DNA of 36,115 bases from an uncultured Phascolarctobacterium sp. (lineage in GTDB: Bacteria; Bacillota; Negativicutes; Acidaminococcales; Acidaminococcaceae). The translations under genes and the position numbers were made by a program. Within the stretch, counting starts at the first letter, position 1, and each line of letters opens with the position of its first letter. Location of the stretch: assembly GCF_937920985.1 (NCBI RefSeq), contig NZ_CALDXR010000052.1:1-36115 (forward strand), in the 5' to 3' direction. This document shows, one piece after another, positions 6,440-14,495 of this stretch. The notes beneath the pieces are model-generated. The model saw only the letters and a program-made list of their open reading frames with translations, ran no database searches and was not told where the DNA came from.

Positions 6440-7321
6440 ATGAACATCCAGGTTTACCAATCCTTTTTGACTGTAGTACAGTGCCGCAGCTTTACGCAGG
6501 CTGCGAAATATCTTAATTTTACCCAGCCTACAATCAGCAATCATATCAACGCTTTGGAAGAGGAATACGGTGTTATTCTTTTCACCCGAGACGGCAAGAA
6601 TGTTTATCTGACGCAGGCAGGCAAAAACTTTGTGCCGATAGCACAGCAGCTGATGGCTGATTATCAGAAAAGCCAGGAGGTAATGCGCCAGTTTCAAAAG
6701 AAAAATTACAGTCTGAAAATAGGCGTTTCCACCCAGGGCATAAACTTTTATCTGCTTCCTGTGCTGCTGAAGCTCAAAAAGGAATTTCCTGAGCTGGAGA
6801 TAGAGGTTAACCGCTGCATGACGGTAGAATCGACTATCAATGACGCTTTTGTACAAAAGCTGTATGATTTTGCCTTTGTGCATATTGATGTGCAGCCGCT
6901 TTATACCAAGCGTGTACAGCTTTGGAATCAGCCGATGGTTTTGGTAGCGTCCAAAGAATTGTATGAGCAGATGGGAAGAAATAATAATATTTATGATTAT
7001 CCTTTTATCGCCTATCCTGCCAGCGAGGTATATTACAAGCATTTAAAATCTAAGGTCGATTTTACACGTCTGCAAAGCGTTCTGACCTTTAGTGATTCTG
7101 AATCCGTCTTGATGGCAGTAGAGCAGAATCTTGGCATAGCTTTGACACCGCGGGTAAAAGTAATGAAGGAACTGCAGCAGGGAACATTAGTCGAATTCCC
7201 GGTCAAGTATTCGGGAAATATGCCAATCTCGGTTCTTTACGATTATGAATTTAACTTTACCTTGCCAACAAAGCGCTTTTTGGAGCTTTTAAAAGAGTCG
7301 CAGGAAAAGATAAAGGGTTAA
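6440..7321 (+). CDS. LysR-family transcriptional regulator
   Basis: A 293-residue protein of standard LysR length. Residues 2-60 form the winged helix-turn-helix (SFTQAAKYLNFTQPTISNH is the recognition region). Residues about 90-290 form the periplasmic-binding-protein-like effector domain. These regulators act as tetramers and usually respond to a small metabolite. The gene starts 20 bases after the ATP-grasp gene with GAGGAG at 6426-6431, so it may be read through from it. The antiporter gene lies downstream on the same strand after 344 bases that contain palindromes. Regulation of either neighbour is possible; no effector can be named. Confidence 0.92.
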   Translation: MNIQVYQSFLTVVQCRSFTQAAKYLNFTQPTISNHINALEEEYGVILFTRDGKNVYLTQAGKNFVPIAQQLMADYQKSQEVMRQFQKKNYSLKIGVSTQGINFYLLPVLLKLKKEFPELEIEVNRCMTVESTINDAFVQKLYDFAFVHIDVQPLYTKRVQLWNQPMVLVASKELYEQMGRNNNIYDYPFIAYPASEVYYKHLKSKVDFTRLQSVLTFSDSESVLMAVEQNLGIALTPRVKVMKELQQGTLVEFPVKYSGNMPISVLYDYEFNFTLPTKRFLELLKESQEKIKG

Positions 7322-7397
7322 TTTACTTTCTGTTCTTTATATAAGAATAATTTATCAAAACGCTATAACAGGAAAAATGATCTTATTGATTTTTTGA

Positions 7398-7439
7398 TTT
7401 AGGGCTTCTTCAGCATGGTTGAAGAAGTCCTAAATTTTT
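7398..7439 (+). terminator. Intrinsic terminator after the LysR gene
   Basis: A 15-bp stem (7398-7412 with 7420-7434, one G-T pair) and a 7-base loop are followed by five T residues. Confidence 0.9.
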
Positions 7440-7488
7440 AGTATAAAAAAGCGCATGGTTAAGCAAATGTCCACGAATTATAGTACAA

Positions 7489-7538
7489 ATTTTGTATACA
7501 AAATACAGGACGGCGAATAAATTGCTTATGTATACAAG
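7489..7538 (+). promoter_or_regulatory. GTATAC palindromes upstream of the antiporter gene
   Basis: ATTTTGTATACAAAAT (7489-7504) is a perfect 16-bp palindrome. A related TATGTATACAAG lies at 7527-7538, with the two GTATAC centres 36 bases apart. A TATAAT (7587-7592) without a clear -35 follows. This looks like a paired operator. The shape TTGTATACAA resembles sites known for GntR/FadR-type regulators, for example B. subtilis GntR, but the adjacent LysR protein could also be involved. Confidence 0.5.
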
Positions 7539-7665
7539 AAAAATTCCAATAAGTATAGATAAAGAAAACTGTTGAGATAATTAAGCTATAATGATAAAAT
7601 TTTTATAGATAGCGTTGCTTGCGCAAAATTAAGCCGGCTAGATGACCGGCAGAAACGAGGGTATT

Positions 7666-9117
7666 ATGTCAAAGGATATGCAAAAAACTGAAGAAAAAAC
7701 AAATAAGCGTATGCCAACCTTTACGGAATCTGTTATTCCTATTATTGCTATGATGGTTATTCTGACTGTCGGCAAAGGTTATCTGGGTTACGCAACCGAG
7801 CCGCTGCTGCTTTTGGTAGCTGCTATTGCCGGCCTGATTGCTTACCGCGTTGGTGTTACCTGGGATGAAATGATGGACGAAATCTGCCAGAAGATTGCCA
7901 AGGGCATGCCGGCAATTTTGATCCTGACCTGCGTTGGTGCACTGGTTGGTACCTGGATGGCTTCCGGTACTATCCCGATGATGATTTATTATGGCGTGCA
8001 GATTGTAAACCCGACCTTCATGCTGGTAACTGCGTTCCTGATTACTGCAGTTGTATCTATCGTAACCGGTACCTCCTGGGGCTCTGTTGCTACCATGGGT
8101 GTTGCGCTGATGGGTATCGCCAGCACTTTGGGTGTAAACCTGGCAGCTACCGCTGGTGCTGTAATCGCCGGTTCCTATTTTGGTGATAAAATCTCCCCGC
8201 TGTCCGATACCACTAACCTGGCACCGGTTGCAGCTGGTTCTACTCTTTATGAGCACATTGCTCACATGTTCTGGACTACTGTTCCGGCAACTATTATTTC
8301 CCTGGTTGTTTATGCTTTCGTAGGCTTAAAGGGCAATATCGGCGGCGATGTTTCTTCCGAAGCAGTAAGCACTATGCTGACTCAGTTAGATGGCATGTAC
8401 AACTTTAACATTCTGCTGATTCTGCCTGTACTGCTGATTCTGGCAGGCTCTATCTTTAAGAAACCGACTCTGCCGGTTATGATGGCTTCCACTGTTCTGG
8501 CTGGCGCTGAAGCATTGATTTTCCAAAACATCAACCTGAAAAATCTGCTGCTGGCTACCGTAAAAGGCTTTAAAATTTCTATGCTGACCACTCCCGGCTT
8601 TGACCCGGCTACTGCTGCTCCGCAGATTATCAAGCTGTTGAACCGCGGCGGTATGGCTGAAATCATGGGTACCACTCTGCTGGTATTCTGCGCATTCTGC
8701 TTTGCCGGTATTATGAGCAAGGCCGGTTGCCTGGAAGTAGTTCTGCAAAAAATCCTGACCTTTGCTAAGAGCACCGGCGATCTGATTGCTTCCACCGTTG
8801 CTTCCTGCATTACCATGGGCCTGTGCACCGGTAACTCCTACCTGTCCATTCTGATTCCCGGTGAAATGTTCCGTGATGCTTATAAAGCAAGAGGCCTTGC
8901 TGCTAAGAACCTGTCCCGTACCTTGGAGGATGCAGGTACTGTATTTGTACCGTTGGTTCCCTGGTCTGCAGCAGGTGCTTATATGACCGCCTGCACCGGC
9001 ATTGAAACTCTGGATTATGCACCGTGGGCAATTCTCTGCTACACCGGTTTCATTATCGCTCTGTTCTACGGCTACACTGGTATCGGTATTGCTAAGCTGG
9101 AAGACGAAAAGAAATAA
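7666..9117 (+). CDS. NhaC-family Na+/H+ antiporter
   Basis: A 483-residue polytopic membrane protein of the NhaC family (ion transporter superfamily). Members exchange sodium for protons, and some exchange organic acids such as malate and lactate. Long hydrophobic segments run from residue 20 to the end. The motif SPLSDTTNLAPVAAG near residue 175 and the related later segment TGNSYLSILIPGEMF are typical. The start at ATG 7666 is supported by GAGGG at 7657-7661; an in-frame ATG at 7642 has no ribosome site. It shares an operon with the isoaspartyl dipeptidase gene, so the cargo may be an amino acid or dicarboxylate rather than only sodium. That is inference from context. Confidence 0.88.
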   Translation: MSKDMQKTEEKTNKRMPTFTESVIPIIAMMVILTVGKGYLGYATEPLLLLVAAIAGLIAYRVGVTWDEMMDEICQKIAKGMPAILILTCVGALVGTWMASGTIPMMIYYGVQIVNPTFMLVTAFLITAVVSIVTGTSWGSVATMGVALMGIASTLGVNLAATAGAVIAGSYFGDKISPLSDTTNLAPVAAGSTLYEHIAHMFWTTVPATIISLVVYAFVGLKGNIGGDVSSEAVSTMLTQLDGMYNFNILLILPVLLILAGSIFKKPTLPVMMASTVLAGAEALIFQNINLKNLLLATVKGFKISMLTTPGFDPATAAPQIIKLLNRGGMAEIMGTTLLVFCAFCFAGIMSKAGCLEVVLQKILTFAKSTGDLIASTVASCITMGLCTGNSYLSILIPGEMFRDAYKARGLAAKNLSRTLEDAGTVFVPLVPWSAAGAYMTACTGIETLDYAPWAILCYTGFIIALFYGYTGIGIAKLEDEKK

Positions 9118-9163
9118 GCCGGTTGCGCAAGCAAGTCGGCAGTACTGAGCAGCTGCTTAGTAC
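9118..9163 (+). other. Two adjacent hairpins between antiporter and dipeptidase genes
   Basis: GCCG-G-TTGC, a GCAA loop and GCAA-GT-CGGC (9118-9140) form one hairpin starting right at the antiporter stop. GTACTGAGCA paired with TGCTTAGTAC (9142-9163) forms another. Neither has a T-run, so they are more likely RNA processing or stability elements inside the operon than terminators. Confidence 0.5.
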
Positions 9164-9188
9164 ACAATGAAAGGAAAAGTGACACATT

Positions 9189-10346
9189 TTGATTAAGTTA
9201 ATTAGAAACGCTGACGTTTATGCACCTGCGCATCTTGGTAAAAAAGATGTGCTGGTTATTGCAGATAAGGTAGTGCGTATTGCTGATAAAATCGAAGGCT
9301 ACGAAGGTATGCCTGAGGTTGAGGTATTTGATTTCAGCGGCAAAAAGCTGTTGCCCGGTTACATTGATATGCATATGCATATCACCGGCGGCGGCGGTGA
9401 GCAGGGCCCTGCTTCCCGCGTACCCGAAGCAATGCTGAGCCAGATTACCAGCTGCGGTATTACTACTGTTCTGGGCCTGCTGGGTACAGATGGTGTAACC
9501 AGAAGCGTAGAAAACCTGGTAGCTAAAGCACGCGCACTGACGGAAGAAGGCATTACTGCCTACTGCCTGACCGGTGCTTACGGAATTCCTTCACCAACCA
9601 TTACCGGTTCGATCGAAAAAGATATTATGATGGTTCCGCCGATTATCGGCACCAAGATTGCAGTAAGCGATCATCGCAGCTCTAATCCACAGGGACCGGA
9701 GCTGATTGAGGTTGCTACCGCAACCCGTCGCGGTGGCCTGTTGGCCAACGTTGCCGGCCTGGTAACCATGCATATGGGTTCCGGTGTTGGTAAGCTGGAC
9801 CCGCTGTTCTACGCACTGGACCATTCCGATGTTCCTGCCAAAAACTTCCTGCCGACTCATATGCTGCGTACGCATGAGTTGATGGAAGAAGGTGCAAAGC
9901 TTGTACGTCGCGGCGGTTACTTCGACATGACTGCCGGCAGCACTGACGAGGATATGGAAATCGGCGCAGAACAGATTATGGAGCTTTTGAGCTGGGAAGG
10001 CATGAGCACCGACCACCTGACGATGAGCAGCGATGCTTTCGGTTCCCAACCTAAGTTCAATGAAAATGGTGACTGCATTGGTCTCACCTACTGCTCTCCT
10101 AAATATCTGCATCTGACAATCAAGAGTCTGGTACGCCGCGGCCTGCCGCTTGAAGAGGCTATTAAGCTGCTGACCTCTACACCTGCCGAGCTGCTTGGCA
10201 AGACTGGCGTTAAGGGTTGCGTTGCAGTTGGCGCGGACGCTGACCTGTTGGTTCTGGACGAAAACCTGGATATTGACGCATTGTTTGCTAAAGGCCAGGT
10301 AGCTCTGCTGGATAAAGAGATTGTACTTAAAGGACGTTTTGAATAA
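9189..10346 (+). CDS. iadA: Isoaspartyl dipeptidase
   Basis: A 385-residue zinc amidohydrolase closely resembling E. coli IadA, which cleaves beta-aspartyl dipeptides arising from damaged or isomerised proteins. Metal and catalytic residues are visible with a constant offset from the E. coli enzyme: H62 and H64 (DMHMH), the carboxylated lysine K156 (GTKIAVSDHRS), then histidines in VTMHMG and PTHMLR, and the aspartate in SSDAFGS. There is no signal peptide, so it is cytosolic. The only possible start is TTG at 9189, as no in-frame ATG or GTG precedes MIKLIRNADVYAP. AAGGA at 9171-9175 is rather distant (13 bases). It follows the antiporter gene by 71 bases. Confidence 0.93.
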   Translation: MIKLIRNADVYAPAHLGKKDVLVIADKVVRIADKIEGYEGMPEVEVFDFSGKKLLPGYIDMHMHITGGGGEQGPASRVPEAMLSQITSCGITTVLGLLGTDGVTRSVENLVAKARALTEEGITAYCLTGAYGIPSPTITGSIEKDIMMVPPIIGTKIAVSDHRSSNPQGPELIEVATATRRGGLLANVAGLVTMHMGSGVGKLDPLFYALDHSDVPAKNFLPTHMLRTHELMEEGAKLVRRGGYFDMTAGSTDEDMEIGAEQIMELLSWEGMSTDHLTMSSDAFGSQPKFNENGDCIGLTYCSPKYLHLTIKSLVRRGLPLEEAIKLLTSTPAELLGKTGVKGCVAVGADADLLVLDENLDIDALFAKGQVALLDKEIVLKGRFE

Positions 10347-10361
10347 AACGTGGCTATAAAG

Positions 10362-10404
10362 TTACAGACACCCATAAAAATGAGGTGTCTGTAATTTTTT
10401 TTTT
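10362..10404 (+). terminator. Intrinsic terminator after iadA
   Basis: TTACAGACACC (10362-10372) pairs perfectly with GGTGTCTGTAA (10384-10394), followed by ten T residues. Confidence 0.95.
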
Positions 10405-10414
10405 GAGCTAAATC

Positions 10415-10443
10415 TTGACAATTTGCATTATTTATGATAACAT
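10415..10443 (+). promoter_or_regulatory. Upstream promoter of rpoBC
   Basis: TTGACA (10415-10420), 17 bases, then TAACAT (10438-10443). A second TTGACA at 10482 lacks a -10 at normal distance. A TATAAT at 10529-10534 with TTGAAC 13 bases upstream marks a possible second start nearer the gene. The gap from the iadA terminator to rpoB is about 258 bases. Confidence 0.6.
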
Positions 10444-10528
10444 ATCATACTACATCATTATTATTTTTGCAGGTGTAAATTTTGACAACAAATACTGCCG
10501 GGTCAGTGGTTGAACGGCGTATCTTGCT

Positions 10529-10602
10529 TATAATGAAAGATGAGGCTGCTCATCGAAGACAACTGACAAGGTCCTTGTGGTAAGAACCTTGTTGTTTTTT
10601 TT
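10529..10602 (+). promoter_or_regulatory. rpoB leader with intrinsic terminator (attenuator)
   Basis: TATAAT (10529-10534) precedes a small hairpin GATGAG-GCTG-CTCATC (10539-10554). Then ACAAGGT (10566-10572) pairs with ACCTTGT (10586-10592), with an inner CTT/AAG helix, followed by TG and eight T residues. The terminator lies downstream of both candidate promoters and 60 bases before rpoB, so it must be passed to transcribe rpoBC. CAAC at 10560-10563 can also pair with GTTG in the 3' arm, allowing an alternative fold. Confidence 0.7.
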
Positions 10603-10662
10603 GTCGGGAGTGATGCTGCCAAGTTTAGTATGCTGATAATACAAGAAGGGGTGAGGAATTAC

Positions 10663-13600
10663 ATGTTTAAACCGGTTCCAGTAGGTGATAGGACTCGGTA
10701 TAGTTATGCGAGAATCAATGAAATTCTGGCTATGCCGCATTTGATTGATATTCAAAGAAAGTCCTATGAGTGGTTCATTCAGAAGGGCCTCATGGAGATT
10801 CTGCATGACATTTCTCCTATTAAAGACTTTGCAGGCAATCTGGAGCTTTACTTCGAAAGCTTTGAATTAGGAGCTCCTAAATATAGCGTTGAAGAGTGTA
10901 AGGAGAGAGATGAATCTTATTCTGCACCAATGAACGTAAAAGCTCGTCTCGTTTTCAAAGATGACTCTGGCGAGATGAAAGAATCCTCTGTGTTTATGGG
11001 TGACTTCCCGCTGATGACTGATACCGGTACCTTTGTTATCAATGGTGCTGAACGTGTTATAGTCAGCCAGCTGGTACGTTCTCCTGGCGTTTACTATAGT
11101 GTAACTATGGATCCGAGCGGCAAAAAGATTTATGGTACTACCGTAATTCCTAACCGTGGCGCTTGGATTGAATATGAAACTGATATCAATGATATCATCT
11201 CTGCTCGTGTAGACCGTACCCGTAAGGTTCCGGCAACAGTGCTGCTGCGTGCTTTAGGCTTATCCTCTAATGATGAGATTATAGCATGCTTCGGCAATCA
11301 TCCTGCATTGCTGGCTACCCTGGAGAAGGATACCACTACCAACAAAGATGAAGCAATGCTGGAGCTTTACAGAAAGCTGCGTCCTGGCGAGCCTGTTATC
11401 CTGGAAAACGCTGTACAGCTGATTGAGAATACCTTCTTCGACAGCAAGCGTTATGATCTGGCTAATGTTGGCCGTTATAAGCTCAACAAGAAGCTTGGCT
11501 GGCGCAACCGTTTGAGCGGTACTGTACTGGCTGAACCTATTGTTAATGAAGAAACTGGCGAAATCATCCTGCCGGAAGGCACTAAGATGACCGACGAAAA
11601 TCTGGATAAGATTGAAGAGAGCGGTGTCTACAGTGAACGTGGCCTGCGTGCTGTTAAGGTTAAAAATCATGAAGCAGATATGCTGCTGATGTTTACCACC
11701 GGCATTGATGCAAAACTGCATACAGTTACCCAAGAGGATGTATTTACTTCCTTTAACTATCTGCTGAACCTGATGGATGGTTATGGTACCGGCGATGATA
11801 TTGACCATTTGGGCAACCGTCGTGTACGCTGCGTTGGCGAGTTGCTGCAAAACCAGTTCCGTATCGGCCTGTCCCGTATGGAACGCGTTGTTAAAGAACG
11901 TATGACAATTCAGGACAATGAGGCTATTACTCCGCAGGCACTGATTAACATCCGTCCTGTAGTTGCTGCTATTAAAGAATTCTTCGGCAGCAGCCAGCTG
12001 TCTCAGTTCATGGACCAGAACAACCCGCTGGCAGAGCTGACTCATAAACGTCGTCTGTCTGCCCTTGGCCCTGGCGGCTTGTCCCGTGAGCGTGCAGGCT
12101 ACGAAGTCCGCGACGTACACAACTCCCACTATGGCCGTATGTGTCCTATCGAGACGCCTGAAGGTCCTAACATCGGTTTGATCGGTTCCTTGTCTACCTA
12201 TGCTGTTATCAATGAATACGGTTTCATGGAAACCCCGTACCGTGTTGTTGATAAAGCAAATAAACGTGTAACTGAAGAAATCAGATACATGACTGCTGAT
12301 GAAGAAGATAAATATATCGTAGCACAGGCCAACGAACCGTTGGATGATGATGGCTACTTTATGGGCGAGCGTGTAACTGCCCGTGCTAAGGATGATGTCC
12401 TGTCTATTACTCCTGATAAAGTAGACCTGATGGACGTTTCTCCTAAACAGGTAGTATCTATCGCAACTGCACTGATTCCGTTCCTGGAAAACGATGACGC
12501 TAACCGTGCTCTGATGGGTGCGAACATGCAGCGTCAGGCTGTACCTCTGCTCTGTACTCAGGCTCCGATTATCGGTACCGGTATGGAATACAAGGTTGCT
12601 TCTGACTCCGGTGTCTGCGTCCTGGCTAAGCGTGCCGGCGAGGTTATCCGCGTAGTAGGCAACGAAATCCGTGTACGTGCTGAAAATGGCGAGGTAGATG
12701 TATATCCGCTGCTGAAATTCAAACGTTCTAACCAAGGTACCTGCGTTAACCAGCGTCCTATCGTCTTCAAAGGCGACAAGGTTGTTGAAAAGCAGATTCT
12801 GGCAGATGGTCCGGCTACCGATCATGGCGAGTTGGCTTTAGGCCACAACGTTATCGTTGCTTATATGCCTTGGGAAGGCTATAACTACGAGGATGCTGTT
12901 CTGCTGAACGAAGACCTGGTAAAGGCTGATATCTTTACTTCTATCCATATTGAAGAATATGACTGTGATGCCCGCGATACCAAGCTTGGTAAAGAGGAAA
13001 TCACCCGCGAGATTCCTAACGTATCTGACGAAGCGCTGAAGGATCTGGATGAGCGTGGTATTATCCGCATTGGTGCTGAAGTACGTCCTGGCGATATTCT
13101 GGTAGGTAAGGTTACTCCGAAGGGTGAAACCGAACTGACTGCAGAAGAACGTCTGCTGCGTGCTATCTTCGGTGAAAAAGCACGTGAAGTACGTGACAGC
13201 TCCCTGCGTGTACCGCACGGCGAAGCTGGTAAGATTGTCAGCGTTAAGGTATTCAGCCGCGAAAACGGCGATGATCTGCCGCCGGGAGTAAACGAGCAGG
13301 TTCGTGTACATATTGCCCAAAAACGTAAGATCTCCGAAGGCGATAAGATGGCAGGTCGTCATGGTAACAAGGGTGTCGTTTCCCGCATCATGGCGCGTGA
13401 GGATATGCCGTTCCTGCCTACCGGCGAACCGGTACATATCGTACTGAATCCGTTGGGCGTACCTTCCCGTATGAACATCGGACAGGTACTGGAGAACCAT
13501 CTGGGTTGGGCAGCACGTGCGCTGGGTATGGAAATTGATACCACTAACCTGGCAGCTAAGCTGAACGCAGTTGAAAAGACTGGCGCAGCAGAAGGTACTC

Positions 13601-14475
13601 CGGAATTTGAAGCAGCTTATAAGGAAGAGCTTGCTAATTCCGAAACCGCTAAGAAATTAGAGCATTACGGCTACGATTATGAAAAATATGGTATGCCGGA
13701 AACTGTTGAAATTGATAAATTCGGTGGCAAGAGCGTAAAAGCAGTACAGATTTCTGTACCTGTATTCGACGGTGCGCATGAGCAGGATATTGCTGATGCC
13801 CTGGAGCTTGCAGGCATTGATAAGACTGCTAAGACTACTCTGTATGATGGTCGTACCGGTGAGCCCTTCGATAACCCTGTTACCGTTGGTCTGACCTATT
13901 ACCTCAAGCTTCACCATTTGGTTGATGATAAGATCCATGCACGCAGCACCGGCCCGTACTCCCTGGTTACCCAGCAGCCGTTGGGTGGTAAGGCACAGTT
14001 CGGCGGCCAGAGATTTGGTGAGATGGAAGTTTGGGCGCTGGAAGCATACGGCGCTGCTTACACCCTGCAGGAAATCCTGACTGTTAAGTCCGATGACGTT
14101 GTTGGACGTGTTAAGACCTACGAAGCAATCGTTAAAGGCGAGAATGTACCTGATCCTGGCATTCCTGAATCCTTCAAGGTACTTGTTAAGGAGCTGCAGT
14201 CTATCGGCCTGGATATCAAGGTTCTCAACGAGGACGAGGAAGAGGTTTCCCTGCGTGACGATGATGATGAAGATATCGCAACCACCGCTCGCGAAATGGA
14301 CATGGATATCAGCGGCCAGGTAATTGAAAATGCACCTGAAAAGCCTGTCGATGATTATGCTGATAATGACGCTACCGAGGATGTAAGTGACTCCGGGGAC
14401 ATCATTGCTGATATGGGTAATTTTACAATTACCGATAATCCCGACGGTGACTTAAATGATCCGGATAATATGTAA
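10663..14475 (+). CDS. rpoB: DNA-directed RNA polymerase subunit beta
   Basis: A 1270-residue beta subunit, which forms one pincer of RNA polymerase and much of the active-site cleft. ATG 10663 is chosen over an in-frame ATG at 10630 because GAGGA at 10653-10657 fits it and the protein then begins MFKPVPVGDRTRYSYARI. The rifampicin region FFGSSQLSQFMDQNNPLAE is present with D451, H461 and S466, the residues equivalent to E. coli D516, H526 and S531, all wild type. The C-terminal part carries GGKAQFGGQRFGEMEVWALE. After about residue 1180 comes an unusually long, acidic tail rich in D and E, longer than in B. subtilis (1193 residues in total). rpoC follows after 20 bases. Confidence 0.98.
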   Translation: MFKPVPVGDRTRYSYARINEILAMPHLIDIQRKSYEWFIQKGLMEILHDISPIKDFAGNLELYFESFELGAPKYSVEECKERDESYSAPMNVKARLVFKDDSGEMKESSVFMGDFPLMTDTGTFVINGAERVIVSQLVRSPGVYYSVTMDPSGKKIYGTTVIPNRGAWIEYETDINDIISARVDRTRKVPATVLLRALGLSSNDEIIACFGNHPALLATLEKDTTTNKDEAMLELYRKLRPGEPVILENAVQLIENTFFDSKRYDLANVGRYKLNKKLGWRNRLSGTVLAEPIVNEETGEIILPEGTKMTDENLDKIEESGVYSERGLRAVKVKNHEADMLLMFTTGIDAKLHTVTQEDVFTSFNYLLNLMDGYGTGDDIDHLGNRRVRCVGELLQNQFRIGLSRMERVVKERMTIQDNEAITPQALINIRPVVAAIKEFFGSSQLSQFMDQNNPLAELTHKRRLSALGPGGLSRERAGYEVRDVHNSHYGRMCPIETPEGPNIGLIGSLSTYAVINEYGFMETPYRVVDKANKRVTEEIRYMTADEEDKYIVAQANEPLDDDGYFMGERVTARAKDDVLSITPDKVDLMDVSPKQVVSIATALIPFLENDDANRALMGANMQRQAVPLLCTQAPIIGTGMEYKVASDSGVCVLAKRAGEVIRVVGNEIRVRAENGEVDVYPLLKFKRSNQGTCVNQRPIVFKGDKVVEKQILADGPATDHGELALGHNVIVAYMPWEGYNYEDAVLLNEDLVKADIFTSIHIEEYDCDARDTKLGKEEITREIPNVSDEALKDLDERGIIRIGAEVRPGDILVGKVTPKGETELTAEERLLRAIFGEKAREVRDSSLRVPHGEAGKIVSVKVFSRENGDDLPPGVNEQVRVHIAQKRKISEGDKMAGRHGNKGVVSRIMAREDMPFLPTGEPVHIVLNPLGVPSRMNIGQVLENHLGWAARALGMEIDTTNLAAKLNAVEKTGAAEGTPEFEAAYKEELANSETAKKLEHYGYDYEKYGMPETVEIDKFGGKSVKAVQISVPVFDGAHEQDIADALELAGIDKTAKTTLYDGRTGEPFDNPVTVGLTYYLKLHHLVDDKIHARSTGPYSLVTQQPLGGKAQFGGQRFGEMEVWALEAYGAAYTLQEILTVKSDDVVGRVKTYEAIVKGENVPDPGIPESFKVLVKELQSIGLDIKVLNEDEEEVSLRDDDDEDIATTAREMDMDISGQVIENAPEKPVDDYADNDATEDVSDSGDIIADMGNFTITDNPDGDLNDPDNM

Positions 14476-14495
14476 GAGAAGGGAGCGAATGATTC

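Noticed and set aside
11980..12080. Possible rifampicin-resistance alleles in rpoB
   Set aside because: All the main resistance positions (D451, H461, S466) carry the wild-type residue.
11260..12825. A 521-codon open frame on the minus strand inside rpoB
   Set aside because: It is antisense to a certain rpoB gene, has low-complexity Gln/Asn/Thr-rich composition unlike any family I know, and arises from the strong codon bias of the sense strand.
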